A DNA stretch of 64,000 nt. Source: a virus. The stretch covers positions 1 to 64,000 of the IMG/VR virus record IMGVR_UViG_3300049734_000086; one strand, given 5' to 3'. The notes below the pieces were generated by a model, which saw only the letters and a list, made by a program, of their open reading frames with translations, searched no databases and was not told the origin of the DNA. This document shows, piece by piece, positions 9,676 through 18,549 of the stretch. Each line of letters opens with the position of its first letter. The first letter of the stretch is position 1. The position numbers and the translations under genes were made by a program.

Positions 9676-10469
9676 TTACTCGCCGTCCTCCCGGTCGTTG
9701 CCCTGTGTGGCCTTCTGGTCCCCACGGGGCTGGTTCCGGTGGATCACGTCGAGCTTGTCGAGCAGTCGTGTCGCGTCGTCGTAGGTCAGCTTCGGTCGTC
9801 GGATGTCAAAGACGAATTGCGGGCCCAGCACATCGCGCACAATCGGCCGGGTGAGGTCTCGGTAGAGATCGAAGGCCTCGTAGTCGGCCACACTGAGCGC
9901 ACTGAACATCAGCGCATATTCGCAGTCTTCGTCGTTCAAGCACGGATAAGCGTCCGGGTCCTCCCTGATCGTCGCTTCGCTGACTAGTTGACAGCAGGTG
10001 ACGAGGTTGTGGTTTTCACTCCACCACTCGCAGAAGACCCGGAGCTGGCGTTTGGGTCCTGCTCCTCCGACTCCCCGCCCCCGTCCTCGTCCCGCCCAAT
10101 CTGGCCTGCCTGGATTTCCCCAAGCTCACGCCCCACGCACAGCCGGACGATCTCCGACTTGACGATCTCCGGGAGCATGTTCTTGTAGACCGACTCGCAC
10201 GGCAGCTCCTTGCCTTCGTGCCGGACGCCCGTCCAGTTGACGATGCAGTAGTCGAGGCACTTCTCCACGAACCCCTGCCAGTCGAACCGCTCCTCGCGTC
10301 CCCGCCGGGTCTGCTCGTAGGTCGTCGCCTCCTGCCGGTACCGCTTCTGCGTGTCGTTGGGCACCACCCGGATGTCGAACACCGAGTCGTACTTGACCTT
10401 GGTGTCCGGGTCCACGAACTGGTACTTCCGCACTTCGTTGGGCTGAACAATCTCAATCATGCGTGCCAT
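9676..10469 (-). CDS. Tail assembly chaperone, -1 frameshift fusion, ~264 aa
   Basis: Long form of the tail assembly chaperone (gpGT type). Reading starts at the ATG at 10469, slips one base back on CCCAAAC (10056-10050) after codon 140, and continues in the -1 frame to 9676. The post-shift frame is open for 124 codons and gives convincing protein (RQLRVFCEWWSENHNL, then SEATIREDPDAYPCLNDED). An independent start for the downstream part would need TTG at 9939 without a ribosome site, so fusion is the better model. The long form normally binds the tape measure during tail assembly. Its place between major tail protein and tape measure matches the family. Confidence 0.85.
9984..10469 (-). CDS. 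Tail assembly chaperone, short form, 161 aa
   Basis: Zero-frame product of the chaperone gene (gpG type), starting MARMIEIVQPNEVRKYQF. The first ~120 residues are the folded helical domain. The tail beyond residue 140 is low-complexity Ser/Thr/Gly and ends at TAG just before the -1 frame takes over, as expected for the terminated product. It lies directly after the major tail protein gene. In the family the short form is made in large excess over the fusion. Confidence 0.85.
   Translation of the reverse strand: MARMIEIVQPNEVRKYQFVDPDTKVKYDSVFDIRVVPNDTQKRYRQEATTYEQTRRGREERFDWQGFVEKCLDYCIVNWTGVRHEGKELPCESVYKNMLPEIVKSEIVRLCVGRELGEIQAGQIGRDEDGGGESEEQDPNASSGSSASGGVKTTTSSPAVN
10050..10056 (-). promoter_or_regulatory. 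-1 ribosomal slippery heptamer C CCA AAC
   Basis: The heptamer fits X XXY YYZ exactly in the zero frame (GAC CCA AAC to CCC AAA C). It sits 69-75 nt before the zero-frame stop of the chaperone gene, and the -1 frame is open through it to 9676. A GC-rich stretch follows and could form the stimulating structure; I did not fold it. Confidence 0.8.
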
Positions 10470-10598
10470 GTCATCGTCTCCATCGTCGGGTCCTGGGAGG
10501 GGTGCTGGGAAACGGCGGCGGTAAGGCTCCCAGCACCCGAGAGTGCGCCTCCACCGCCGCCTGACTGCTCGCCTGTTCTTGGTAGCAGGGGCTACGCC

Positions 10599-11663
10599 TC
10601 AGGCCAGCAGGTTCGTCGAGCGAGTGTTGACCACCGTGATCCGCAGCGGGGCGGTCAGACTCGTCATGCCCGCAGGCGGTCCCGGAGGCATGTAGAGGTC
10701 GAAGTCCACCACCGGGCGGACCTGTCCGTGCCCGACGACCACCGCCTTGTAGCCCCCAGTCTGGACTTGCAGGTTGGGGATCTCGAAGAACAGCGAGCGT
10801 TGGGTCGTGGAGTTGACGTAGGTCCCGCGCATGTGCAGGTCGGCCTTGAACCTCTGGCTGGCGTGCATCCCGGCCTGGAGCGAGTTGGCCGAGGCCGAGG
10901 TCATGCGGGCGTAGGTGATCTGCATGGTGCCGGTCCAGAAGCCGTCGTCCTCGGCCTCGATGATGCCGTCGGAGTTGAGGACGAAGTCCTGGGCCAGGGG
11001 CCGGGTGATGTCCAGACTGAACTCCTTGGCCACGGGCACTTCATCGGTGGCGGTCAGCGAGTTGCCGGACTGGATGTTCATCCGCAGCCGGGTGAGGCGG
11101 CGGAAGGCTCGGTTGCCGGGCGTGGCGGGGACGGCCCCGGCCAGGGTCGCCGAGTTGTTGATGACCGAGTCGTAGGTGGTGCGGTTGCCGACGATGGCGA
11201 AGTTCACCTCCATCCGGCCCTGCGCGCCGACCTTGATGCCGAACCCCATCACCTTGAACGAGGGAATCTCCTGGACGTAGTTCTGGAAATTCGCCGCGTA
11301 GGTGAACATGGGGACCAGACTGGGGCTCAGCGTCAGGACGTGCTCGTAGGCCACCAGGGACCCGGCCGCCTGAGAGCTGACGACCACGGGAGTGGCGGCC
11401 GATCCCATGGCCCCGGCCAGAAACACGTCGGGGCCCTGCTCGAAGCGGAGCTGCATGGCCATGGTCGGGGTCACGGGCTGGTAGTCGCCGACCTCCGAAG
11501 GGCCGATGAAGTCCTGGGAGAAGGATTCGTCAATCACCATCTCAGGGCGGTTGTCGAACCCTTCGGTATTCATGATCAAGAGCTGGTTGGTGACCGAGGC
11601 GGGCACCGCCCAAGTGTTACAGCGGGCAAACCCCGCATCGATCAAACGTCCGACAACACCCAT
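10599..11663 (-). CDS. Major tail tube protein, 354 aa
   Basis: Forms the stacked rings of the tail tube. Beta-rich, no signal peptide, starting MGVVGRLIDAGFARCNTW. It immediately precedes the chaperone genes, the standard tube-protein slot. The ATG at 11663 has AAGGAG 9 nt upstream and replaces a longer frame to 11711 without a ribosome site. The internal stretch VGDYQPVTPTMAMQLRFEQGP and the conserved strand-turn-strand pattern (KVMGFGIKVGAQGRMEVNF) fit a tube monomer. The size is at the upper end for tube proteins, so an extra surface domain is possible. Confidence 0.75.
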   Translation of the reverse strand: MGVVGRLIDAGFARCNTWAVPASVTNQLLIMNTEGFDNRPEMVIDESFSQDFIGPSEVGDYQPVTPTMAMQLRFEQGPDVFLAGAMGSAATPVVVSSQAAGSLVAYEHVLTLSPSLVPMFTYAANFQNYVQEIPSFKVMGFGIKVGAQGRMEVNFAIVGNRTTYDSVINNSATLAGAVPATPGNRAFRRLTRLRMNIQSGNSLTATDEVPVAKEFSLDITRPLAQDFVLNSDGIIEAEDDGFWTGTMQITYARMTSASANSLQAGMHASQRFKADLHMRGTYVNSTTQRSLFFEIPNLQVQTGGYKAVVVGHGQVRPVVDFDLYMPPGPPAGMTSLTAPLRITVVNTRSTNLLA

Positions 11664-11790
11664 GAGGCTGACTCCTTGCCTAGACTCCCGCGCGAGGGAG
11701 CTATGGCGCAATACGGGTTACGAGTCTTGTTGGTCAGTCTGAGACAGGTCGCCGGTCGGGTCACAGGACGGGTCATCGTACGCATCGGTG

Positions 11791-12198
11791 CTAGTCCAGG
11801 GTGACGGCAATCTGCAGCCGCCCCACGGCAAAGTCTTGGTCGTCTTCGGGTTCGGGGATGTCCGAGCCAGGAGCGGGCTCGTCCATCACGGAGTACGGGT
11901 ACTGCGGGTAGTCGTCGGTGATCGCATCCTCCAGCGCATCGAGGTCCACTTTCAACTGGCGGGCGGCTCCCCACCCGTCCCGTTGAATCCGCCGGGCCAC
12001 GTGGATGAACAGCAGGTACTCGTCGTTCTGCGCTCCGCCCACGTAGTCGATGGACCCGACTCGCTCGGCGCTGAGATGATACACCCGGTGCATCTGCGTC
12101 GAGGGCTGGAGATCGAAGTCGAACGGCTCGATCGACTTGTGAAAGCCCAGGGCCTCGGTCAGGACGGCGATGCGGAGGACCAGTTCGTCGGCGGTCAT
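11791..12198 (-). CDS. Neck / tail-completion-type protein, 135 aa, paralogue A
   Basis: Small alpha/beta protein just upstream of the major tail protein, where tail-terminator and head-tail completion proteins are encoded. Its block FDFDLQPSTQMHRVYHLSAERV matches FNFDLQPDTRLDQVFHMTSERV in the preceding gene, so the two arose by tandem duplication. The start ATG overlaps the preceding stop (ATGA). Acidic C-terminus. Tail terminator is an inference from position. Confidence 0.6.
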   Translation of the reverse strand: MTADELVLRIAVLTEALGFHKSIEPFDFDLQPSTQMHRVYHLSAERVGSIDYVGGAQNDEYLLFIHVARRIQRDGWGAARQLKVDLDALEDAITDDYPQYPYSVMDEPAPGSDIPEPEDDQDFAVGRLQIAVTLD

Positions 12199-12584
12199 GA
12201 GGGATTGCTCTCCCGGATGAACTCCACCGTGAAGCGGAGGCGGGCGACCAGGAAGTCCCCGACCTTGGTCGGCGGCTGGATCATCTTCTCGGGCACGGGC
12301 TCGTCGGCGACGTTGTAGCCACCGGCAATGGCGTCCAGGTGGACCTGATCCAGGGCCGTGTCCAGGTCCTGGTGCATCTTGACTCTGGTCTCCCAGGCCC
12401 CGAGGCGGCGTGTGCGCCGGGCCATGAAGATCGTGAACTCGTGCTGCTCGATCCGGTAGCCCGCGTCGGTCTGCAGGACCGGCTCGTGGTTGACCCGCTC
12501 ACTGGTCATGTGGAACACCTGATCCAGCCGGGTATCGGGTTGGAGATCGAAGTTGAACGGTTCGCGGGCGCGGGCGTATCCCAT
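12195..12584 (-). CDS. Neck / tail-completion-type protein, 129 aa, paralogue B
   Basis: Paralogue of the next downstream gene: both share an FxFDLQPxT core followed by a short linker and ARRxRR/ARRIQR. The ATG at 12584 overlaps the stop of the repeat protein gene (ATGA). A longer frame to 13049 lies inside the repeat gene and is rejected. Two adjacent copies suggest one acts at the tail end and one elsewhere in the neck, but this is inference. Confidence 0.6.
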   Translation of the reverse strand: MGYARAREPFNFDLQPDTRLDQVFHMTSERVNHEPVLQTDAGYRIEQHEFTIFMARRTRRLGAWETRVKMHQDLDTALDQVHLDAIAGGYNVADEPVPEKMIQPPTKVGDFLVARLRFTVEFIRESNPS

Positions 12585-14059
12585 CACGCCGTCCCCATGC
12601 CTTCGATGACCAGGATGATGCGGTCCCACACCAAGCCGACAGCGGTGGTTTCGAGGACCGGCGGGGGAATCGGGGCGTCCCCGGCGAAGGTCGAGGAGCC
12701 GGTGGCTTGGAAGACCGCGTTGACGGTACGGCCCCCGGCCATGGCCATCGTGGCGCTGCCGGTGGAGGTCAGGACCGAGGCGGTGGTACTGGCTCCGGTC
12801 GCCGAGAGGGCGGCGGTGGCTGCCGAGGACAGGACTCCGGCAGCCGTGGCACGTCCGACCCCGGCCGCAGTGGCCACGCCAGCAGACGACAGTGCCCCAG
12901 GTTTGACGCCCGTGCCCACGGTGAGGCAGGTGGCCACCCCCGAGGCGTTGAGGACTGCAGCGGCCGTGGAGCGGCCCACGGTGGTGACTGTGGCGGACCC
13001 ACTGGAGGCCAGGGCGGAGGCAGCCGTGGACCGGCCAGTCGCCGAGCACGTGGCGGACCCCGAGGCCGAGAAGACCCCGGCAGTGACGCCAGCGTTCGAG
13101 GCCGCGAAGGTCCCGACACCAGCCGCGTTGAGGACCGAGGCGGCGGTACTGCGACCGACCGTGGAGACCGTGGCTTGACCCGAGGAGGCCAGAACGGACG
13201 CCGCCGTCGAGCGACCGACCGTGGTGACACTGGCCGCGCCACTGGAACTGAAGACGGCCGAGGCAATGGCCTGCCCGGTGAAGGCGACCGAGGCCGACCC
13301 ACTGGCGGAGAAGGCGGCGGGGGAGGCCCCACCTTCGCCGACCCCACCAATCGTGGCTTGCCCGGCGGCCGAGAACACAGCAGCCGCCGTACTGCGGCCG
13401 ACCGCCGAGAGTGCGCCGGTCCCGGCCGAGGAGAAGGCCGAGGAGGCGGTGGACTGGGCCGTGAAGGCGGCGGTACTCGAACCACTAGCCGCGAGGACCC
13501 CGGCTGCAAGTCGGGCCCCGACGAAGGTGGCGGTGCTGGTGCCACTACTACTGAGGACCGACGCCGCTGTCGACTGCCCCACCCCGGTGAGCGCCCCACT
13601 GCCTGCCGACGTGAAGACGGAGGCGGCCGTACTCCGCCCCACGGCACTGAGCGAGCCGACACCACTGCTACTGAGAATGGAGGCGGCCGTCGACCGCCCC
13701 ACCATGGACACGGAGGCCGCGCCACTGGAGGACAGAACGCCGGTCCCAATCGTGGCTCCGACTGCCGAGAACGTACCCGCGCCACTGCTGCTGAAGACCG
13801 ACGACGCGATCCCACTGCCGACCGTGGTGACCGTGGCCGACCCGCTGGAGCTGAGCACCGAGGCGGCCGTCGACCGTCCCGTGTGGGACACGGTGGCCAC
13901 ACCACTGCTGGCGAACACCGCAGCGGCGATGCTGGCCCCGACAAAGGCGGCCACCGCCACGCCGCTGGCGCTGACCGATGCGCTCTCGATCCCCGGCGCG
14001 GGCGGTGTGACCGCCAGGGTGTTGTTGAAGCGCGGAGACCGGAGTTGATGGAAGGACAT
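12584..14059 (-). CDS. Protein of ~22 tandem 20-residue Ala/Ser/Gly repeats, 491 aa
   Basis: After a 22-residue head (MSFHQLRSPRFNNTLAVTPP) the chain is about 22 copies of a 20-residue unit with consensus GRSTAASVLSSSGSATVTTV, then a short proline-containing tail. The pattern (G-R-S-T-A-A at the turn, alternating small/hydrophobic residues) suggests a beta-solenoid or silk-like rod. It lies among fibre-type genes (LamG protein upstream, neck genes downstream). A virion fibre or surface decoration is likely. At DNA level the units are 60-bp repeats, prone to copy-number change. Confidence 0.75.
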   Translation of the reverse strand: MSFHQLRSPRFNNTLAVTPPAPGIESASVSASGVAVAAFVGASIAAAVFASSGVATVSHTGRSTAASVLSSSGSATVTTVGSGIASSVFSSSGAGTFSAVGATIGTGVLSSSGAASVSMVGRSTAASILSSSGVGSLSAVGRSTAASVFTSAGSGALTGVGQSTAASVLSSSGTSTATFVGARLAAGVLAASGSSTAAFTAQSTASSAFSSAGTGALSAVGRSTAAAVFSAAGQATIGGVGEGGASPAAFSASGSASVAFTGQAIASAVFSSSGAASVTTVGRSTAASVLASSGQATVSTVGRSTAASVLNAAGVGTFAASNAGVTAGVFSASGSATCSATGRSTAASALASSGSATVTTVGRSTAAAVLNASGVATCLTVGTGVKPGALSSAGVATAAGVGRATAAGVLSSAATAALSATGASTTASVLTSTGSATMAMAGGRTVNAVFQATGSSTFAGDAPIPPPVLETTAVGLVWDRIILVIEGMGTA

Positions 14060-14070
14060 GGAGGTCTAGC

Positions 14071-14787
14071 CTACAAAGCCCTCCCGGGTGTGAAGGCAGC
14101 CGGGCGCAGGATGTTACCGGGCTGGAAGCGCCCGTAGAACGGATGGTCTTCGACTGCCGTTGTCCCGTTATTCGTGGGGCTCAGACCGCCGACCAAGTCT
14201 GTCAGTCCCAGGGCCTCGGTCAGCGGCCAGTACCCGACTGGCGAGTCGATGATGCGCGCATCGCGCCCTCGGGCTAGCATGAACATCTGGTCCGACGACA
14301 GTTCGACATCGCGCCAGATCGCAACCTCCGCGATCACGCCGTCGAAATAGTTCGTCCCGTTGGAGAGCGCCCCAAACGTCAGATTGACTGCCGGTTCTGT
14401 GGTGGGGCCACCCATGGTCCCCTGCATCGTGATGGACCCGTTGATGTACGACCGCGCACGCGCATCCGAAATTCGCCACGACGCACCCACCGCAACCCAT
14501 CGGTCGTAGAAGGCAGACACATCACCGCTGTCTTGGCCGACCTGCCATCCGAGTCCTTCAATGGGCCACGTCATGATGAGTCGAGTGTTCGGACTAGTAC
14601 CGGCCACCTTCAGCGACCAGCCATTCGTTCCAGCATCCTCCTTGCTGATGATGTAGCGTTCTAAGCCGTCAGACCCCGAGGTGGCCTTGATCCACGCATG
14701 CACCGTCCACGCCGTGATACCCACATTGTCGTGGGCATCCCCGACGTGAAACGACTGCGATGATCCCCGGACGAACTGTCTGCCCAT
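14071..14787 (-). CDS. LamG / concanavalin-like virion protein, 238 aa
   Basis: Jelly-roll lectin-like fold: the order TAWTVHAWIKATSG, YIISKEDAGTNGWSLKV, WVAVGASWR, RSYINGS, DGVIAEVAIWRDVELSSDQ is the typical strand order of LamG/laminin-G-like domains used by phage fibres to bind glycans. The C-terminal ~70 residues form a separate cap. No signal peptide. It sits between two other fibre-type genes in the virion operon. Probable role is carbohydrate binding on the particle. Confidence 0.75.
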   Translation of the reverse strand: MGRQFVRGSSQSFHVGDAHDNVGITAWTVHAWIKATSGSDGLERYIISKEDAGTNGWSLKVAGTSPNTRLIMTWPIEGLGWQVGQDSGDVSAFYDRWVAVGASWRISDARARSYINGSITMQGTMGGPTTEPAVNLTFGALSNGTNYFDGVIAEVAIWRDVELSSDQMFMLARGRDARIIDSPVGYWPLTEALGLTDLVGGLSPTNNGTTAVEDHPFYGRFQPGNILRPAAFTPGRAL

Positions 14788-14801
14788 AGTGGTCTGGCCT
14801 A

Positions 14802-16685
14802 CTAGACAACCTCAAACACCATCACGGCATAGCGGCCGTGGGGCGGATGCGTCACACGGTCGGCTGTCCGCAGGGGCACGTAGAGTCGCCGGGTCGCCGC
14901 GTCGAACACCACGCCCCCGAAGACTCCAGCAGTCCACTGCGTGCTGACGCCAAGGGTCGGGACGAGGTGACGAACTTCAAACTGATTCGTCGTCGGGACA
15001 CGGGACCATAGATCGGCCGTGCCCTTCGCCGTCGCAATCAGATCATCCGGGTTGTAGATCCACGCGAGTGGCACCCGCAAATGCGCGCCCGGCCCGGTGC
15101 CCTGCCACCAGTCGTCGAATTGGCCATGGCAGCAGGTCTTTGCCGCCGAGCCGTCACTGCGGAACGGATCGCCGTACCACAGATGCACGAACCCATCAGG
15201 GTCGCCCGGCGCTTGATAGCCCTGGGGCGTGGTGACGAGTTGTCCGAAGTAGAGGAGGCCGTGCTTGTCTGGGAGGTCGATCCAGATGCACGAATTCATG
15301 GTGTCGTCCTGGCCCGCTGCTGGGTCCTCGCCGCCAAAGAGCCCGAGACCCGGCTTGATGAACGAGCCCTGCCGACAGTCGTACTTCACGTTCCAGCCGC
15401 AGGTCTTGAAGCGCGTGTCGCGGGTCTGCCGGTGCTGGTAGTCGTGGAGGATCAGCCCGTGGTTGTCGACGCTCCAGTCGGCGTAATCGGTCGCGCCGTC
15501 CGGTGGCGTGTTGAGGGCGGGGAGATTGACCGCCGAGAGGATCGCGCCGAAAGGGGAATGGAAATTTCCGCTGGCCTGCGTCGACATCATGCCCGTGCGC
15601 TTGCCACTGAGATGGGCGTCGGCAAAGGCCTGGGGGATCTCGCAGAACGCTCCACGGGTCTTCTGGGAGTTCCACTTGGTGCGCCAGTTGCCGAAGGTGG
15701 CCGTGGTGCCGTCCGCTTTGAGTTGGACTGCGCCGATCGAGGGGTCGTGACCCGTGGGGATGTAGCCTTCCCCGTAGGTGTAGAAGATGGCTTGTTTCGA
15801 CTCGTCCCAGTGCAGACCGCCAAGCCACGAGGAATTGTTGCCGCCCCCGGTCAAGGTTTTGGTGAACGGCATACCCCACGACTTGATCTTCGGCATGAAC
15901 GGCGCGGACGCGACATCAGGCGCTGGGTCGGCAGACGGGAGGCCGTACTCAATCAGTTCGTTGCCTTGCGTCTCATTGCCGAGCGCGAAGAACTGCCGCT
16001 TGCCGTTCACGACACGGGACGTGAAGCCGCCACGCGAGTAGTAGCCTTCGGTGTAGGGGTCGAAGCGGTAAAAGCCCTTGAAGACCAGATCGCCGGGCAC
16101 CAGCACCCGCTTGGTCCCGCCACCACCACCGGGGTCGGTGCAGGCCTGGGTCGCGGTACGGGTCTCGATGCCGCTCAGGGGGCCACAGGCCGCGCCGCCA
16201 TTGGCCGGGGCCGTCACGATGCTCTTGGTCCAGGTCCTCTGCTCGCTGCGGGTCTGCTGTCCGCCCGCGCAGGCGGTCCAGGCCGTGACCGGCTCCCAGG
16301 CCCCGAAGGTCGGCTCGGAGATCACGCAGTCGACAGGGAGAGAGGGCGCGGAGGCGGTCTTGAAGCTGAAGACATCGCTCTTGGTCGCCCCGGCCCGGTT
16401 GAATGCCACGACCATCCAGTAGTAGACCGTGTTGGGCTGGGTCTTGCCGGTCAGGTCGAATGAGGTGGCGAAGGTGTCATTGGCGATACGAACTTCCGCT
16501 CTGGCCCCGGTGACCAGACTCCTGTCCGTGCTGCCGTAGAGGTCGTAGAAATCCGCGCCGTCGCAGGCCCACACCAGTCCGACTTCGGCATAGTTCTGCT
16601 GGCCGTTGGTCGGCTTCACCGCCACGGGCTTGGTTGGCTTGAGATACGTGCCCACCCAACGCTGCATTGATTCGTAATCACCCAT
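14802..16685 (-). CDS. Virion protein with FN3-like, thrombospondin-1-like and propeller-like parts, 627 aa
   Basis: Residues ~15-112 read as a fibronectin type III-like domain (YYWMVVAFNRAG). Residues ~118-185 match a thrombospondin type 1 repeat: FGAWEPVTAWTAC, GGQQTRSEQRTW, then further Cys residues. A Gly linker leads into a ~430-residue Trp/Tyr/Gly-rich C-terminal domain with repeated blade-like segments (FYRFDPYTEGYY, LGGLHWDESKQAIFYTY, VFDAATRRLYVPLRTADR), probably a beta-propeller. Likely a tail fibre or adhesin acting at the host surface. TSP1-like modules are uncommon in phages. Confidence 0.65.
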   Translation of the reverse strand: MGDYESMQRWVGTYLKPTKPVAVKPTNGQQNYAEVGLVWACDGADFYDLYGSTDRSLVTGARAEVRIANDTFATSFDLTGKTQPNTVYYWMVVAFNRAGATKSDVFSFKTASAPSLPVDCVISEPTFGAWEPVTAWTACAGGQQTRSEQRTWTKSIVTAPANGGAACGPLSGIETRTATQACTDPGGGGGTKRVLVPGDLVFKGFYRFDPYTEGYYSRGGFTSRVVNGKRQFFALGNETQGNELIEYGLPSADPAPDVASAPFMPKIKSWGMPFTKTLTGGGNNSSWLGGLHWDESKQAIFYTYGEGYIPTGHDPSIGAVQLKADGTTATFGNWRTKWNSQKTRGAFCEIPQAFADAHLSGKRTGMMSTQASGNFHSPFGAILSAVNLPALNTPPDGATDYADWSVDNHGLILHDYQHRQTRDTRFKTCGWNVKYDCRQGSFIKPGLGLFGGEDPAAGQDDTMNSCIWIDLPDKHGLLYFGQLVTTPQGYQAPGDPDGFVHLWYGDPFRSDGSAAKTCCHGQFDDWWQGTGPGAHLRVPLAWIYNPDDLIATAKGTADLWSRVPTTNQFEVRHLVPTLGVSTQWTAGVFGGVVFDAATRRLYVPLRTADRVTHPPHGRYAVMVFEVV

Positions 16686-16706
16686 TCGAGTCCTCCCCTC
16701 CTCTGG

Positions 16707-17384
16707 TTATGCGATGCCCCGGGACATCCCGACGCCCTTGATCGCTTTGTAGTTCTCCAACTGGTTCACCGGCAGCTCGGTGTACCCCACGGCGATGGCT
16801 CCCCAGTCCTCTGATGTGCCGAAGGTCCAGCTCAGGGTGACCCCGCCCGGGACTTCGGTGAGGAGGTACTGCTCCCCACCGCCGTGCGTGCCGTCGTCGG
16901 TGTTGGCGATGATGGTGCCGACCTGCGCCGAGGGGTTCCAGGTCTGCGCGCCCGAGCCGACGATGGCGAAGACGATGCCCGGGTCCTGCATCGTGACTGA
17001 CCCGGGCGTGGGGTTGGTCGAAGTGCCGTTGCTGGACGAGACCTGACGCAGGACGCCCGTGCCGCCCCGCGCCTCGACCATCGTGATGAAGATGGTCAGC
17101 GCCCCGGTGTTCGGGACCGTGATGGTGTAGTCCCCAGGCACGGGGTTGAGGACATCCCAGTACTCGACCGAGGTCTCCGGGCTCGCTGCCGCCTTGACCA
17201 CCCCCGCCCGTACCGTGAAGGCGGTGGAGCCCAGGGTCGGGCTCCCCCCGGCCCGGTTGGTGGCCCCGGCGACCTTCATCAGCAGGGCGAGCACCGACAC
17301 CCCGGGCAGCACCTCGTAGGTGAAGGTGATCGGGTTCCCGGCGGACGACGTACGGACTCGCCCGAGGCGGTAGGTGAACGCCAT
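16707..17384 (-). CDS. Beta-rich structural protein, 225 aa
   Basis: No known family recognised. Thr/Ser/Val/Gly-rich, all-beta in character, no signal or membrane segments, ending in a short charged helix. It starts MAFTYRLGRVRTSS at an ATG after a GGACC spacer. Lies between two fibre-type genes in the virion operon, so a small fibre, spike or decoration protein is likely. Confidence 0.55.
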   Translation of the reverse strand: MAFTYRLGRVRTSSAGNPITFTYEVLPGVSVLALLMKVAGATNRAGGSPTLGSTAFTVRAGVVKAAASPETSVEYWDVLNPVPGDYTITVPNTGALTIFITMVEARGGTGVLRQVSSSNGTSTNPTPGSVTMQDPGIVFAIVGSGAQTWNPSAQVGTIIANTDDGTHGGGEQYLLTEVPGGVTLSWTFGTSEDWGAIAVGYTELPVNQLENYKAIKGVGMSRGIA

Positions 17385-17402
17385 GGTCCTGGGTGGCCAG
17401 AA

Positions 17403-18233
17403 TCAGTTCAGGGACTCCAGCCCGTAATCCATCCCGGTGATGGTGTTGGACGCCGAGTTGGCCGACCAGTCCCCGGTGAAGGACAGGGCGGTGTCGGCGG
17501 TCAGGTCGACGGTCACGGCGGCCGGGGCGTCGAAGCCCGAGACGCCATACACGTTGGTCGACACGGCCGTCGACGACGTATGCACCGCAAGGCTGCCAAA
17601 TACCAGCAGCGTGCCCGTGGCACCGTTCAAGCGGGTCTGGATGTCCAGTACCGTGCGCCAGTTGACGTTGGTGACGCCCGAGCCCATGGTGATGGCTTCG
17701 GTGTTGGCCAGGATGGTACCGCTCACCCCGCCCCACCTGAGGGCCCAGACCATGGTGGGCGTGCCCGTGGTACTGAGCTTCCCCGAGCACGTCAGCCGCA
17801 TCCGGCGGCCGTCCTGCATGTAGTTGGCCGGGATGGTCACATTGGGGAAGAGAATGGTCTCGGTCGTGGTCGTGTGGACCGCCGTCCCATCGGCAGTCGA
17901 CCATGCGATCAGCTCCTCCCAGTACTGGCGGCTGTTCTGGATGTCCAGCGGCCACTTCCTGGGATTGAAGGGCCGCGCCGACTTCGGGATCCCCAGCTTC
18001 TTCTCCAGCTCCAGGATCCGGTTGGTCAGCAGCCCCGTTTCCGTCATCCGGGTCCACCGGGGGTCGATGCCGGTGCCGCCGCAGTGGCGGTCCCGGGAGG
18101 CGTGACGGGTGACCCGGCCCGAGGCCCCAGGGAGGGTGAGCAGGGAGCCGAGGCCGGAGCAGTCTGGACACCGGGGCCCGTGCTGGCCTTGCAGGTTGTG
18201 CGGCGGTCGTGCGCCGACAGTAGCGAGTGACAT
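17403..18233 (-). CDS. Fibre-type protein with N-terminal zinc-ribbon motif, 276 aa
   Basis: The N-terminus carries CPDCSGLGS and, some 26 residues later, HCGGTG, a zinc-ribbon layout often seen in phage fibre anchors. A short helix (NRILELEKKLGI) follows, then a jelly-roll-like beta domain of ~170 residues. The short coiled coil suggests trimerisation. Adjacent genes are also fibre-like. Exact role unknown. Confidence 0.55.
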   Translation of the reverse strand: MSLATVGARPPHNLQGQHGPRCPDCSGLGSLLTLPGASGRVTRHASRDRHCGGTGIDPRWTRMTETGLLTNRILELEKKLGIPKSARPFNPRKWPLDIQNSRQYWEELIAWSTADGTAVHTTTTETILFPNVTIPANYMQDGRRMRLTCSGKLSTTGTPTMVWALRWGGVSGTILANTEAITMGSGVTNVNWRTVLDIQTRLNGATGTLLVFGSLAVHTSSTAVSTNVYGVSGFDAPAAVTVDLTADTALSFTGDWSANSASNTITGMDYGLESLN

Positions 18234-18241
18234 GGTGTGGG

Positions 18242-18547
18242 CTACTCCTTCTCCGGTTGCGGGTGATCGGTCCTGTCGGCGGCTGGGGTCTCGGTGTCGG
18301 CATCGGCGGTGTCGGGGAGTGCAGCCAGTCCCTGACGCACCCGCTCCAGGACGCCTTCACGGGCTTCGAGCATCCGCTGCCGGATGATGTCGGGCTGGTC
18401 CATCGAGATGCCCTCCTGCGAGCACCGCTTGACCGCATCGGCCATAGCCTTCTCGATCTGGGCGCTGACCGACGCGCCCCCGCCCCACTTGGCGGCGCTG
18501 GACAGTGTGGCCACGGCGGACACAATCTTGGGTTCCTTCTTGGCCAT
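18242..18547 (-). CDS. Small helical protein, 101 aa
   Basis: Unrecognised. It starts MAKKEPKIVSAVATL, is helical with a long amphipathic segment (residues 30-75), and ends with a Pro/Thr/Asp-rich tail. The start at 18547 has GGAGG 8 nt upstream and lies directly after the tail-fibre-like gene. A longer frame to 18763 has no ribosome site and is rejected. Confidence 0.55.
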   Translation of the reverse strand: MAKKEPKIVSAVATLSSAAKWGGGASVSAQIEKAMADAVKRCSQEGISMDQPDIIRQRMLEAREGVLERVRQGLAALPDTADADTETPAADRTDHPQPEKE

Positions 18548-18549
18548 GG

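Noticed and set aside
9676-9939. Independent gene for the second tail chaperone
   Set aside because: It would start with TTG and no ribosome site; the -1 frame is open back to the slippery site, so fusion is the better call.
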